Shown here: positions 31,660 through 40,239 of the stretch, one piece after another
How the letters are laid out: every line of letters begins with the position of its first letter
How positions within the stretch are numbered: position 1 is the stretch's first letter
Assembly (NCBI GenBank): GCA_038746605.1
Contig: JBCDKM010000001.1
Location: forward strand, 62,001 to 126,000
Reading direction: 5' to 3'
DNA from: Rubricoccus sp038746605
GTDB taxonomy: Bacteria > Bacteroidota > Rhodothermia > Rhodothermales > Rubricoccaceae
DNA: 64,000 nt
Position numbers and translations under genes: made by a program
The notes under the pieces: model-generated
Seen by the model: only the letters and a program-made list of their open reading frames with translations
Databases searched by the model: none
Told to the model about the DNA's origin: nothing

Positions 31660-32982
31660 TCAATCGGCGTTCGGGTTGTCGAGGAGCATCTCGAACCGCT
31701 CGCAGTCCATCGGGATGGAGCGGACGACGCGGTTGCGCTCGCATCCGATGCCCGGGTCCTCCTTGTCGCAGGAGGGCGTAGCGACTCCGCGGTTACGGAT
31801 CTGCATCCGGCTCGCCGCGACACCTCGCGCGAGGTAGTAGTCGTAGACGGCCTGTGCGCGGCGACCTGCGAGGCCCATCCCGTAGCGGTCATGCTCGGAG
31901 GCGTCCGTGAAGCCGTCAATGAAGAGGCAGCAGTTCGGGTTGTCGAGAAGCAGTTCCACGTTCTCGTCCAGCTTGCGTCGCGCATCTGCACTCAGCGTCG
32001 AGGAGCCATACTCGAAGAGGATGCTGTTGAGGTCCACGAGGTCACAGACCTGGGGCGGACGCACGGGCGGCTCAGGATCGACCGGCGAGACGGGATCCAT
32101 TGGCGGGCGCGGTGGGATGACGGGGGGTGGGGGGATGCGAGCGCCGCCGCCGCCGCCGAGGCCGAGACGAAGGCCGCCTGTGAAGAGGGCCGAGCCGAAG
32201 TTGGTATCGAAGATGCTCCCGCCGCCGTTACCCGGAGGCTCGGGGCTGTCCTCACAGAAGGGGAGCGCCGGGTCTTTGTCGCACAGCTTCTTGCACTTCT
32301 CCTGGGTCGGGTCTTCGTCGCAGGACTTGATGTCGTCGTGCTCGGGACCGAAGTCCGCGCTGGAGAACCCGCGCGAATCGCCGACGCTGTTGAGCGGGAA
32401 GCGGTAGCTGGCCTCGCCGAAAAGACCGAGGGTGCGTGAGAGCGGGAGATCCAACCCAATGCCGACCGGGAGAACGTAGAGCACACGGTCTCGGTCCAGA
32501 GCATCGGCCACGTCGTCATTGCCGAACGGGTCTGCGATGAGGGCACCGAGGCCGGCGAAGACGTACGGGACCACGCTGGAGGTTCGAGGCGAGGTCAGGT
32601 TGTAGAGCAGGTTGCCCTCCACGAGCAACTGCTCGTTGGTGAGGAACGGGTTGCCGCCTCGCCGGGCGATCTCCGTGTCGTCATCGGCGCCGATGTTGAG
32701 GATGCCCGCCAGAAGGCGGCCGTAGAGCTGGTCGCTCCCGAGCGGGAACTCGACGAAGCCTGTCACGGCAGGGTTGGTCTCCGTGATGTCTTCCTGCTCG
32801 ATCCCGCTCAGCGGGTACAGAATGTTGGGGCCGTTGTAGACGGAGACGCCGCCTCCGATTCCGAAGCGGACTCCTGGGCCGTCAGGGTCTGTGTCGTAGT
32901 ACGTGCCGACGACCTGAGCCGTGGCGGTGCCTGCCGCGAGGACGAGCGCGAGGCACAGGGCGGTGGTGAAGCGAGTGATCAT
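31660..32982 (-). CDS. OmpA-family outer membrane protein
   Basis: A 440-residue protein with a signal peptide at residues 1-22 (cut near ATAQ). A beta-rich N-terminal part of about 250 residues is followed by a Cys/Asp/Lys-rich segment (CDEDPTQEKCKKLCDKDPAL) with spaced cysteines, a glycine and proline-rich linker (PPPPVIPPRPPMDP), and a C-terminal OmpA peptidoglycan-binding domain. In that domain, ILFEYGSSTLSADARRKLDE, LFIDGFTDASEHDRYGMGLA and GRRAQAVYDYYLARGV are diagnostic. It would tether the outer membrane to peptidoglycan. The ATG at 32982 is the one that yields the signal peptide. The acidic Cys segment may bind calcium; this is a guess from composition. Confidence 0.9.
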   Translation of the reverse strand: MITRFTTALCLALVLAAGTATAQVVGTYYDTDPDGPGVRFGIGGGVSVYNGPNILYPLSGIEQEDITETNPAVTGFVEFPLGSDQLYGRLLAGILNIGADDDTEIARRGGNPFLTNEQLLVEGNLLYNLTSPRTSSVVPYVFAGLGALIADPFGNDDVADALDRDRVLYVLPVGIGLDLPLSRTLGLFGEASYRFPLNSVGDSRGFSSADFGPEHDDIKSCDEDPTQEKCKKLCDKDPALPFCEDSPEPPGNGGGSIFDTNFGSALFTGGLRLGLGGGGGARIPPPPVIPPRPPMDPVSPVDPEPPVRPPQVCDLVDLNSILFEYGSSTLSADARRKLDENVELLLDNPNCCLFIDGFTDASEHDRYGMGLAGRRAQAVYDYYLARGVAASRMQIRNRGVATPSCDKEDPGIGCERNRVVRSIPMDCERFEMLLDNPNAD

Positions 32983-33181
32983 GGGGGAAGGGGTCAGGGA
33001 GGCCGTGCTGGAGCACGAGGCCTCGAGCGGGCGTTCGGGCGGGCTGACACCGAAAAACCGGGCGGGACCCGTGCCGCGACGCTTCATCGCGCACTGAGGG
33101 CAGGAAAGCGTTCCCTCACGATTGAGGATAGCCCCCGTGAGACGACGAATGCCGTCCTCGCGAGGTGTAGAGGTCCTCCCG

Positions 33182-33895
33182 CTACAGCCGCTCCACGGAA
33201 CGTGCGGGCACCCACCCCTCGATCTCTCCGACTTGCACCTGGCGCCAGCCACCGTCCGCGTCCTCCGTCATCAGCATCTCCCCTTCGCGGAGTCGTCCGA
33301 CTACCCCCGCCTCGGGCGTCGGGCGGACACGGATCTCGGTTTCCGCCATCGCGACGCCCTGGGGCGCACCGGCGTCCCAGAGCGCCAGGCTAGAGAGGGC
33401 GAGCGCCGCGAGCGCGAGCAGGCCAAGGGCGACCGCGCCACTGCCGAGGCGGCGATCCCTGTGCTTCCACCACAGAACAGCGAGTGCCAGCGTGGAGAAG
33501 TACAGAAGCAGTGTGAGGGCGACCAGCGCACCTGCCCCGATCCAACGGACCACGGTCCGGCTTGCCACGAACGGCGGGGCAACGGTAGGCGCGACCTGCC
33601 CTGCTAACCCGTAGGCTTCTCGTCGCGCCGAGGCAATCTCGGGATCCGAGGGGGCCAGTCGGGAGGCCCGCTCCAGCGCGAGGACGGCGGGTCCGGCCTC
33701 GCCTCGCGAGAGGTGGAACTGCCCGAGGGTCAGCAGTGCATCCGGGCTCGTCCACTTGCCGGAGGTCGCTACGTCCAGAGTCGCGACGGCGCCCAGTGTG
33801 TCCGCTTCGGCAGCGAGGCTCGCCGCGCGCTGACGGAGGTCCTCCGAGGGTGCCTGGAGGGCGGCGAGTAGGAGTAGGGCGGCGACCGTCGGCAT
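33182..33895 (-). CDS. BatE-like membrane protein with TPR and SH3b domains
   Basis: A 237-residue protein. It has an N-terminal hydrophobic signal (MPTVAALLLLAALQA), TPR-like helices at about 20-95, two adjacent membrane helices (about 115-140 and 150-172) and a C-terminal SH3b domain (TEIRVRPTPEAGVVGRLREG, GEIEGWVPARSVERL). This layout is that of BatE proteins linked to aerotolerance (Bat) loci, although no other bat gene is nearby. It is the last gene of the minus-strand sigma/anti-sigma/DUF4252 series, 51 bases after a DUF4252 lipoprotein gene, and may be co-transcribed. Confidence 0.75.
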   Translation of the reverse strand: MPTVAALLLLAALQAPSEDLRQRAASLAAEADTLGAVATLDVATSGKWTSPDALLTLGQFHLSRGEAGPAVLALERASRLAPSDPEIASARREAYGLAGQVAPTVAPPFVASRTVVRWIGAGALVALTLLLYFSTLALAVLWWKHRDRRLGSGAVALGLLALAALALSSLALWDAGAPQGVAMAETEIRVRPTPEAGVVGRLREGEMLMTEDADGGWRQVQVGEIEGWVPARSVERL

Positions 33896-33946
33896 CCCGA
33901 AAGCTAGCGGCCCGACAGGCGATACGGCGCACCTGCCGAGCGTAGG

Positions 33947-34579
33947 CTACGGGGTGGCGTCGACGCCGTTCTCGTCGTTCTCTGGATCGTCGTCCTCGGA
34001 CCCAAAGATGCCAGCTTCCTCGAAGGCGCCGCCGAAGAGGTCCTCCCCGAAGAGATCGCCATCGGAGCCGATGGAGATAGCCTCGCGGATCATGGCGGAG
34101 AGGTTGCCGCTGACTTTGGTGAGCACGAGTTCGTCCTCGGCGAGCACGATAGCGAGCAGGTTGGTGATACGCTGCTCACGCCCGCGTTCGCGCACGAAGA
34201 CCCAGACGGCCGAGGCGCTGTCGCGCACGGTCACGAACGGGTACCAGCCGTTGCGCTCGTAGCGCTCCAGGTAGTCCGGGCGTTCCACGAGACGCCCGTC
34301 GAAGCCGTCCACGGAACGACGGCTGAACTCGACGGATGAGACGTGCCGCCCGATCTGCCGAGCCTCGCGGGTGGAGTTGGGCGCGAACAGCCAGGCTCCG
34401 CCCTGGGCTGTCGCGAGAGAGATGGGGCCGAGGCCCATCGAGACGCCCCCGCCGACATCGGCGCCGGTCTGCCGTTCGATGTCTTGCCCGACGCGCTTGC
34501 CCACGCGCGCCATTTCGAAGGAATAACAGCCGGACAGCGTGAGGGCCGCGATGAGAAGAAGGGGGAGGGACCTAGTCAT
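33947..34579 (-). CDS. DUF4252 lipoprotein
   Basis: A 210-residue protein with a lipoprotein signal (LIAALTLSGC, Cys18) and a DUF4252-like body: LVERPDYLERYERNGWYPFV, RDSASAVWVFVRERG and TNLLAIVLAEDELVLTKVSG. It ends in a very acidic tail (EDDDPENDENG). DUF4252 proteins of unknown function are typically encoded behind ECF sigma/anti-sigma pairs in Bacteroidota and relatives. The ATG at 34579 overlaps the upstream DUF4252 stop by eight bases. It is probably attached to the inner leaflet of the outer membrane. Confidence 0.85.
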   Translation of the reverse strand: MTRSLPLLLIAALTLSGCYSFEMARVGKRVGQDIERQTGADVGGGVSMGLGPISLATAQGGAWLFAPNSTREARQIGRHVSSVEFSRRSVDGFDGRLVERPDYLERYERNGWYPFVTVRDSASAVWVFVRERGREQRITNLLAIVLAEDELVLTKVSGNLSAMIREAISIGSDGDLFGEDLFGGAFEEAGIFGSEDDDPENDENGVDATP

Positions 34580-35123
34580 CGTCGTCGTCGAAATCGATGT
34601 CCACGTCGCCGAACGTGTTGGTGAGGCGGGCCACATCCGCAGGGTCGATGGTCCCGTCGATGTGGACGAAGACGGCCGTGTCGTCCTCGGGTTCGAGGGC
34701 CATGACGGCCATGCCGTCGAAGCGCTCGCCGTCATCGAGGACGTAGACCCAGACATCTCCTTCGTCCTCATCGCCGTCGCCGTCCGCGTCGCCACGGTAG
34801 CCTCGAACGCGGATCATCGTGAGCCACCCATCGCGTTCGAACTCGTCCCCGATCTCGTCCATGCGGGAGAGGAAGCGGGAGTGGTCCTCACTTGCGGAGT
34901 AGATGCGGACGGTAACGCCCCGAAGGCCGTCGAGCATGAGGCCGATCTCAGGGTCGTCGGCTCGGGCCGCCTCGGCAGCGAGGGTGAGGAGAGAACCGCG
35001 AAGGTTGACCTCGACGGTGGGCTCGCTCCCGAACATAGCGTCGAGCCGGTCTGGGTCGAGGATCTGCGCGCTGGGCGCGAGGGGGAGGAGGACCGCGAGG
35101 GCGGCCAGTAGGAAGCGGGTCAT
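34572..35123 (-). CDS. DUF4252 secreted protein
   Basis: A 183-residue protein with a Sec signal peptide (FLLAALAVLLPLAPSAQ) and a DUF4252 domain: LTLAAEAARADDPEIGLMLD, LRGVTVRIYSA, RMDEIGDEFERDGWLTMIRV, EGDVWVYVLDDGERFDGMAV and VFVHIDGTIDPADVARL. It ends in an Asp-rich stretch (DVDIDFDDDDD), and an Asp/Gly run sits in the middle. It lies eight bases downstream of the anti-sigma gene, is the first effector gene of that operon, and is a paralogue of the following lipoprotein. Confidence 0.88.
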   Translation of the reverse strand: MTRFLLAALAVLLPLAPSAQILDPDRLDAMFGSEPTVEVNLRGSLLTLAAEAARADDPEIGLMLDGLRGVTVRIYSASEDHSRFLSRMDEIGDEFERDGWLTMIRVRGYRGDADGDGDEDEGDVWVYVLDDGERFDGMAVMALEPEDDTAVFVHIDGTIDPADVARLTNTFGDVDIDFDDDDD

Positions 35124-35130
35124 GGTGGGG

Positions 35131-35907
35131 TTAGAAAGGGAGGGCGTGGTCGATCGTAGGGGCGAGGGCGTCGGCAGAGGTGCGGACGACGCGGCGGGCG
35201 CGGTCCTGCGCATCGCCGACGAGAGCGAAGGCCAGTTTCAGTTCGGCCTCGGCGCGAGCGATCTCCTCGGGAGAGGGCTCAGCGTCCTCTGCCGGGTCGT
35301 TCTGCGCGAGGTCGTCCTGCTGCGAGGCGATCTCAGGAGCAGGGGGCGCGGCGCGCTGGGCTCGCCTCGGCGCGCGAGGAACTGCGCGGCGTTGGCGTGG
35401 GGCGGGTGCGACCGCCTCGGGCGCGGGCTCGGAGGGGGGAGCGTCCGCGTCAGGCGTCTGCAGCTCCTCCGGCGGGTCTACCGAGGCGGGCAGGTCGGGC
35501 GTCAGACGCTGGACTGCGGGCGCCTCGGCAGTCAGCGGTTGCTCCACAGGGGTCTCGACGGGGCGCAGGACCCAGGCCATCGCGAGGGCGAACGCAGCCA
35601 GGACGGCGAAGGCTGCCACGCGGAGGCGTCGCGGCTGGGCAGCGCGGATGGCGGGTCGTGGGGCCGCGAGCCGATGCGAGGGGGCAGGCGCGGCAGCCCC
35701 ACGATGGGCCTCGGCGAGGGCGGCAGCCACGAGCCCAGTGGGGGCGCTGACGGTTCGCCGCGAGGCGAGTGCAGCGGTGATCTGAGCGTCGAGAGCGACT
35801 TCCTCGGCGCACGCCTCGCACGTCTCGGCGTGCTGGCGGACATCCTCAGAGACGGGCTCGCCCGCGAGGAGGAGGTCGAGGTCGTGGGGGCGGTCGGGAC
35901 AGGTCAT
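35131..35907 (-). CDS. Zinc-finger anti-sigma factor
   Basis: A 258-residue protein. Residues about 5-45 contain the ZAS-type motif HxxxCxxC (QHAETCEACAEEVALD), which clasps the cognate ECF sigma factor. One membrane helix lies near 97-114 (VAAFAVLAAFALAMAWVL). The region beyond is rich in Pro, Ala and Glu and ends in a helical segment. Its ATG overlaps the sigma stop by four bases, the standard layout for a sigma/anti-sigma pair. Release by proteolysis or signal binding would free the sigma factor to transcribe this operon. Confidence 0.9.
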   Translation of the reverse strand: MTCPDRPHDLDLLLAGEPVSEDVRQHAETCEACAEEVALDAQITAALASRRTVSAPTGLVAAALAEAHRGAAAPAPSHRLAAPRPAIRAAQPRRLRVAAFAVLAAFALAMAWVLRPVETPVEQPLTAEAPAVQRLTPDLPASVDPPEELQTPDADAPPSEPAPEAVAPAPRQRRAVPRAPRRAQRAAPPAPEIASQQDDLAQNDPAEDAEPSPEEIARAEAELKLAFALVGDAQDRARRVVRTSADALAPTIDHALPF

Positions 35908-36419
35908 GGGACCAGTTCGGGGGCGCGTTGGGCGATGGCCTCGCGAAGGCGGCGCTTGGCGCGATGGAGGTACACCTTCATGGTGTTGAGCGGGAGGTCG
36001 AGCGTGTCCGCGACCTCCTGGTAGGCGAGGCCTTCGATCTCGCGGAGGACCACGATGGATCGGTACGGCTCGCCGAGGGTGTCGAGGGCGCGGTCGATCT
36101 CGCGGTCGAGTTCGGCCGCCTCGGCGCGGGCGTCGGGGAGGGGAGAGGCCGAGGTGGGCTCGGGCAGTTCCTCTTTGGCGGGCTGTGGGCGCACCTTGCG
36201 ACGACGGAGGTGGTCCAGCGCGGCGTTGCGTGCCACCCTCGCGCACCAGGCCCGGAGGCTCGCAGCAGGGATGCCGGTGCAGCCCTTCCACACCTTGACG
36301 AGCGCCTCCTGCGCGGCGTCGGCGGCCTCGTCCGGGTCGCGGAGAAGGCTCAGCACCACGCGGTACACGAGGTCGGCGTGGTGCTGGACGATCGCGTCTG
36401 GAGAGGGGGAGGCGGGCAT
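35904..36419 (-). CDS. ECF RNA polymerase sigma factor
   Basis: A 171-residue sigma-70 family ECF protein. Region 2 is IVQHHADLVYRVVLSLLRDP, DEAADAAQEALVKVWKG and RAWCARVARNAALDHLRRRK. Region 4 is DTLGEPYRSIVVLREIEGLA, YQEVADTLDLPLNTMKVYLH and RAKRRLREAI. It heads an operon with its anti-sigma factor, two DUF4252 proteins and a BatE-like protein. Probable targets include its own promoter in the 207-base upstream gap. Confidence 0.95.
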   Translation of the reverse strand: MPASPSPDAIVQHHADLVYRVVLSLLRDPDEAADAAQEALVKVWKGCTGIPAASLRAWCARVARNAALDHLRRRKVRPQPAKEELPEPTSASPLPDARAEAAELDREIDRALDTLGEPYRSIVVLREIEGLAYQEVADTLDLPLNTMKVYLHRAKRRLREAIAQRAPELVP

Positions 36420-36511
36420 CGGCAGGGGCGGGCTGCCGGGACGACGCGCCCACCTCCGCGAAGGTTACAGCCTCTCGTTTGGCCGCCAAGCGCGGACCGC
36501 TGACTCCCTCT

Positions 36512-36527
36512 GCCTCGGTCCCGAGGC
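36512..36527. repeat. CCGCCTCGG palindrome element (GCCTCGG-TC-CCGAGGC)
   Basis: Seven-base arms flank a two-base centre between the ECF sigma start and the spondin-domain gene stop. It belongs to the palindrome family that recurs across this window. Confidence 0.75.
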
Positions 36528-36626
36528 GGGCGGGACTGGGTGCCCGGCGCCTTCGGATCGGGGGCAGAGCAGGTGTTGCACGCTGAGGCGCGCTAGGCCG
36601 GGGTTCAGAGAATGCGCGGGAGTCCG

Positions 36627-37532
36627 CTACCGCGCTACCACCAGCGACCGGGTCGCCGTTCCCTCGCGAGAGACCAGCCGGACCGTGTACATCCCCGGTG
36701 CGAGCCCAGACACGTCCACCTCCGCCTCGGCGCCCGAGAGAACCACCTCGCGGACTTGCCGCCCGAGGGCGTCGAAGACCTTCACCTGGGCGCCCGGCGA
36801 GACCGTCGAGGCAGACACCCTCGCGACCGTGCGCGCCGGGTTGGGCGAGACACGGAACCCGAGAGCAGTTTCGGGACCTTCCTCGTTCGTCGTCGTGGTC
36901 AGCAGGTCAAAGGTCATCGTGCCGACGGGTGTCACCGTACCGCCTACCAGGAACGGTGCGGTCTCGATGCGCGCGATTGGCTCCGCAGGGCTCGTGTCGT
37001 CGTTGGGCGAGGTGTAATTCGGGCCGCTGTCCGTGCCCGCGTCCCAGACGTACATCGGGACGCTGAGGCTCTGCACCCAGCCGGTGCCCTCGCGCAGGTC
37101 CAGGCTCTCCGTTCCGATAAACCAGTCGGGGCTCGGGGCGAGCATCGTCACGAGGGTAATGAGCGGATGGTCCTGCGTGACCTCGATATCCATCATCGCG
37201 CTACCCGGCGAGAGACCGATGGCACCGCCGCGAAGGGTTGCCCGGACGCTTCCCGCCGTGATGAGCGCGCTGGCCTCTTCGGTGAGCGGCACGGTCCTGC
37301 CCGATTCTGCCATCTCTTCCATCCCGTTGCTCGCGATGCCGCCCGCCTCCCAGAGCCGTGCGTCCGCGTTGTGCACCGCGCCCACGAGCGGCGAGAAGTG
37401 TGGGTCGCCCGGGAAGCTCTGCGGATGCGTCTGCGCGCTCCACGAGGCGTCCAGGGTGACGCGGTAGGTCGCGCCGTCTTGAGCAGAGGCGACGAACGAG
37501 AAGAGGAGTGCCGCGAGGGTAGCGTAGCGCAT
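36627..37532 (-). CDS. Secreted spondin-domain protein with T9SS sorting domain
   Basis: A 301-residue protein. The ATG at 37532 gives a Sec signal (MRYATLAALLFSFVASAQ). Residues about 20-190 match a spondin N-terminal domain: YRVTLDASWSAQTHPQSFPG, DPHFSPLVGAVHN, APSPDWFIGTESLDL and VWDAGTDSGPNY. The last 75 residues form a type IX secretion sorting domain (FRVSPNPARTVARV, VKVFDALGRQVREV, LAPGMYTVRLVS). It should be exported to the cell surface or medium. Spondin domains in bacteria are of unknown function and may bind extracellular polymers. Confidence 0.88.
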   Translation of the reverse strand: MRYATLAALLFSFVASAQDGATYRVTLDASWSAQTHPQSFPGDPHFSPLVGAVHNADARLWEAGGIASNGMEEMAESGRTVPLTEEASALITAGSVRATLRGGAIGLSPGSAMMDIEVTQDHPLITLVTMLAPSPDWFIGTESLDLREGTGWVQSLSVPMYVWDAGTDSGPNYTSPNDDTSPAEPIARIETAPFLVGGTVTPVGTMTFDLLTTTTNEEGPETALGFRVSPNPARTVARVSASTVSPGAQVKVFDALGRQVREVVLSGAEAEVDVSGLAPGMYTVRLVSREGTATRSLVVAR

Positions 37533-37599
37533 GGTGGCGAAGGGAGACTGACTCCTCAACGTACCACCTCGCGTCGTGACTGCGGCGCAGCGGAAATCG

Positions 37600-38103
37600 C
37601 TACTGGCAGGGCGGGAGGTCGTCCTCGCCCCACGAACTGGCGGCGGTCCGGGACATGTCGTAGGTGCCTGTGATCTCGACCGGTTCGCCGGGGCGGTCGT
37701 TGAAGGACGCTACCAGCGCGATGGAGCCACGCACGGTCTCCCCGACGCACTCCACAGTCAGGTCGCCGGACACGTCCAGGGAGCGGCCGAAGCCGTCGAG
37801 GTCCATCGTCGCGCGTGTCCCGTTGTTGCGGCCGACCCGGATCGTGCGGTCCACGGCAGACAGGGAGGGAGAACTGCTCGGGTTGGCGGTAAAGAAGTAG
37901 ACGGCATCGCCGGAGTCCTCGAAGACGAACCGTTCCGTGCATCCGGCGAAAGAGCAGGAGAGTTCCGCGAAGCCATCGCCTTCAATCGTGCCCTCCGCGC
38001 TCTCGCCTAGATCGAAGGAGAAGGTGGGATCGCCGGAGAGACCGGAGAGATCACAGGCCGAGAGGACGAGAGCCGCGAGGAGGAGAAAAGAGGCGCGAGG
38101 CAT
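37600..38103 (-). CDS. Hypothetical lipoprotein
   Basis: A 167-residue protein with a lipobox (LLLAALVLSAC, Cys17). The rest is predicted beta-rich with paired cysteines (ELSCSFAGCTE, and a Cys near the C-terminus) and ends SSWGEDDLPPCQ. It does not match a family I recognise. The ATG at 38103 is chosen because it gives the lipoprotein signal. It lies alone between spondin and transglutaminase genes on the same strand, with 67 and 84 base gaps, so co-transcription is possible. Confidence 0.75.
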   Translation of the reverse strand: MPRASFLLLAALVLSACDLSGLSGDPTFSFDLGESAEGTIEGDGFAELSCSFAGCTERFVFEDSGDAVYFFTANPSSSPSLSAVDRTIRVGRNNGTRATMDLDGFGRSLDVSGDLTVECVGETVRGSIALVASFNDRPGEPVEITGTYDMSRTAASSWGEDDLPPCQ

Positions 38104-38187
38104 TGTCGAGGCGGAGGGGTTCGCCTCCTGACGCACCGGGGGCTGTGCGATCCGGTCACGCTGTGCGGCGAGAACGTTCGTGCCCGT

Positions 38188-39204
38188 TCAGCGTGAGGCT
38201 ACGACCTGGAAGCTCCGGATCATCTGCCACGGTCCGCCTCGCGTGTTCTGCAAACCGATCTGGAGCGGGTACTCGCCGACCCGGACGGTCCCGCTCCACA
38301 CGTCGCCCGAGGCGCGGAGGGTCGGCCCCATCACGGCGCCGTCGAACACTGCGACGGCGACGGCGCCTGGAGCCTCCACGCGGACCTCCACGCGCGAACG
38401 GGGCACGAGGGGCTCGCGAGGGGTGGGCGCGTGGATCCGGTACCGGACGCCCCCCGACTCGCGCCAGGCGGGGCCGTCCCCAGCGGTCTGGACGCGGGAC
38501 CTCGTGCTGTGCCGCCGCACGGTCTCGCCGGGGGAGGTCCGGCACGAGGGGGCCGGGATGCGCCTCGCGACCGCGTCTTCGAGCGAGAGCGGTGTATCGA
38601 GGAGTTGCCAGCGCTCCTCGGTCGGGATGTGGCGTTTGGCGAACCAGTCCGGTGGAGAGGCGAACCACTCGCCCCGGAAGCGTGGAACGAACGTGCCGCG
38701 ATGGATGCCACCTGCGGCCCACGTCGGATCCATCAGGACCCAGCCGCCGTCGAGGCGAGCGGCGACCCACGCGTGGAGGCCGTCGGGTGAGATCGCGGCA
38801 TCATCGGTGGAGAGTCCCCATCCGGTGATCATGCGGCTCTCGATGTCCATCCGGTCCAGCAGGGCCACGAGCAGACGCGAGTAGCCTTCGCACACGCCGC
38901 TGCGATTGGAGAACGTAGAGTCGGCAGACGGGTGGGGCGGGATGCGTTTCTCCCAGGCCTCCACGTCGTACTCGATATGGGCGGCGACCCACCGAAAGGC
39001 GGCGCGGGCTCGTTCCGCCTCGCTGCGTCCGGCCCGGCTCAGGTATGTCGCGAGGCGGTCGAGGTCCGCCTCGTGCTGAGGGGTCGCGGAGAGGGCATGA
39101 GCGTCCGCCCGCGACCAATCGCGGACGTTGAGCGGAGCCTCGCAGGTTTGCGCGTTGGTACCCGCAGCGAGCGAGAGTAGGAATAGGGAGAGCAACAGAC
39201 GCAT
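38188..39204 (-). CDS. Secreted transglutaminase-like protein
   Basis: A 338-residue protein with a Sec signal (MRLLLSLFLLSLAAGTNAQ) and a transglutaminase-like core carrying the expected triad: Cys105 (SGVCEGYSRLL), His144 (GLHAWVAARL) and Asp159 (VLMDPTWAAGG). ARAAFRWVAAHIEYDVEAW before the Cys is typical of bacterial transglutaminase/kyphoscoliosis-type proteins. The C-terminal 120 residues form a separate beta-rich domain. It probably acts on proteins or peptides in the periplasm; substrate unknown. The ATG at 39204 is chosen for the signal peptide. Confidence 0.87.
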   Translation of the reverse strand: MRLLLSLFLLSLAAGTNAQTCEAPLNVRDWSRADAHALSATPQHEADLDRLATYLSRAGRSEAERARAAFRWVAAHIEYDVEAWEKRIPPHPSADSTFSNRSGVCEGYSRLLVALLDRMDIESRMITGWGLSTDDAAISPDGLHAWVAARLDGGWVLMDPTWAAGGIHRGTFVPRFRGEWFASPPDWFAKRHIPTEERWQLLDTPLSLEDAVARRIPAPSCRTSPGETVRRHSTRSRVQTAGDGPAWRESGGVRYRIHAPTPREPLVPRSRVEVRVEAPGAVAVAVFDGAVMGPTLRASGDVWSGTVRVGEYPLQIGLQNTRGGPWQMIRSFQVVASR

Positions 39205-39293
39205 GCCACCCGTATCGACGCCATTGCGCGAGAGCTGAATCATCGAGCGAAAACGTCCGCCGACTGAGCATCCGAGGCTGCCTCGCGCCGGAG

Positions 39294-40100
39294 TTAGGCG
39301 TGGAGTTGGTCCGCTAGCCGCGCGGCGGCGACTCGGGCCGCCTCGGCGAAGTCGTCACCGGAGCTGGCGTAGAGGATGCTGCGCGAGGAGTTGACGAGGA
39401 TCGGGCCGCCCGCGTTGGCCGCGAGGACCTCGGCTGCACTCCCGCCCTGCGCGCCGACGCCCGGCACCAGCAGCGGCGCGTCGCCTGCGGCCTCGCGGAT
39501 GGCGCCGAGCAACTCCGGCCGCGTCGCACCCGCTACGAACCCGACCGTGCCGGGCAGGTCCCGGCCCGCCTCGGTACCGAGGCGGACGGTGTGGCGCCAG
39601 ATTGGCTCGCCGTCGGCCGTGAGGGCCTGGAGGTCCGAGCCGCCCGGATTGGACGTGGCCGCGAGGACGAACGCGCACCGGCCCTCGTGCTCCAGGAACG
39701 GCGCGACGGAATCGCGCCCCATGTACGGCGCGACGGTCGCTGCGTCGCCGTCGAACGCGTCGTACATCGCCGTGGCGTACTTCCGGCCCGTGTTGCCGAT
39801 GTCGCCGCGCTTGCCGTCGAGAATCAGCAGGCGGCCGGACTGGCGGATGGCCCCGCAGACCACGTCGAGCGCGTTCCAGCCGTACGGGCCGTAAGCCTCG
39901 AAGAACGCCAGGTTTGGCTTGAAGGCAGCCGCGCGCTCATACGTCGCCTCCACGATGGCGCGGCAGAACACGGACGCGCCGAGCGCCCCGCCCGAGGCGA
40001 GGGGGGACGGCATTCGCGCGGGATCGGGGTCGAGACCGACGCAGAGCGGGGCGCCGACCTCGGCGATCGCCTCGCCGAGGCGGGCAGGGAAGGGGAGCAT
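39294..40100 (-). CDS. pyrF: Orotidine 5'-phosphate decarboxylase (type 2)
   Basis: A 268-residue type 2 OMP decarboxylase, the last enzyme of UMP synthesis. LCVGLDPDPARMP, FKPNLAFFEAYGPYG, LLILDGKRGDIGNTGRKYA (catalytic Lys97), VAPYMGRDSVAPFL and PLLVPGVGAQGG match the family. A perfect 20-base palindrome of the window's repeat family lies inside the gene at 39566-39585, encoding RLGTEAG within a loop between conserved segments. It diverges from the acyl-CoA dehydrogenase gene across a 139-base gap. Confidence 0.95.
   Translation of the reverse strand: MLPFPARLGEAIAEVGAPLCVGLDPDPARMPSPLASGGALGASVFCRAIVEATYERAAAFKPNLAFFEAYGPYGWNALDVVCGAIRQSGRLLILDGKRGDIGNTGRKYATAMYDAFDGDAATVAPYMGRDSVAPFLEHEGRCAFVLAATSNPGGSDLQALTADGEPIWRHTVRLGTEAGRDLPGTVGFVAGATRPELLGAIREAAGDAPLLVPGVGAQGGSAAEVLAANAGGPILVNSSRSILYASSGDDFAEAARVAAARLADQLHA
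39566..39585. repeat. Perfect 20-base palindrome inside pyrF
   Basis: The sequence ccgcctcggtaccgaggcgg is fully self-complementary and lies in the pyrF reading frame. An identical copy occurs in intergenic DNA at 53494-53513 after pta. It codes for part of RLGTEAGRD, without disrupting the frame. Confidence 0.9.
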
Positions 40101-40239
40101 CAGCAGGAGATGAGCGTTCGCGAAAACTACGCGAGCCCTGAGCCGATTCCGCGATTCCTCCGTGTGGGAATCCAGGCCGCGTGAGCTATCCTACAGGTGC
40201 AAAAAAGCGCTTCCGACACCAACCGCCACACGTCACACC

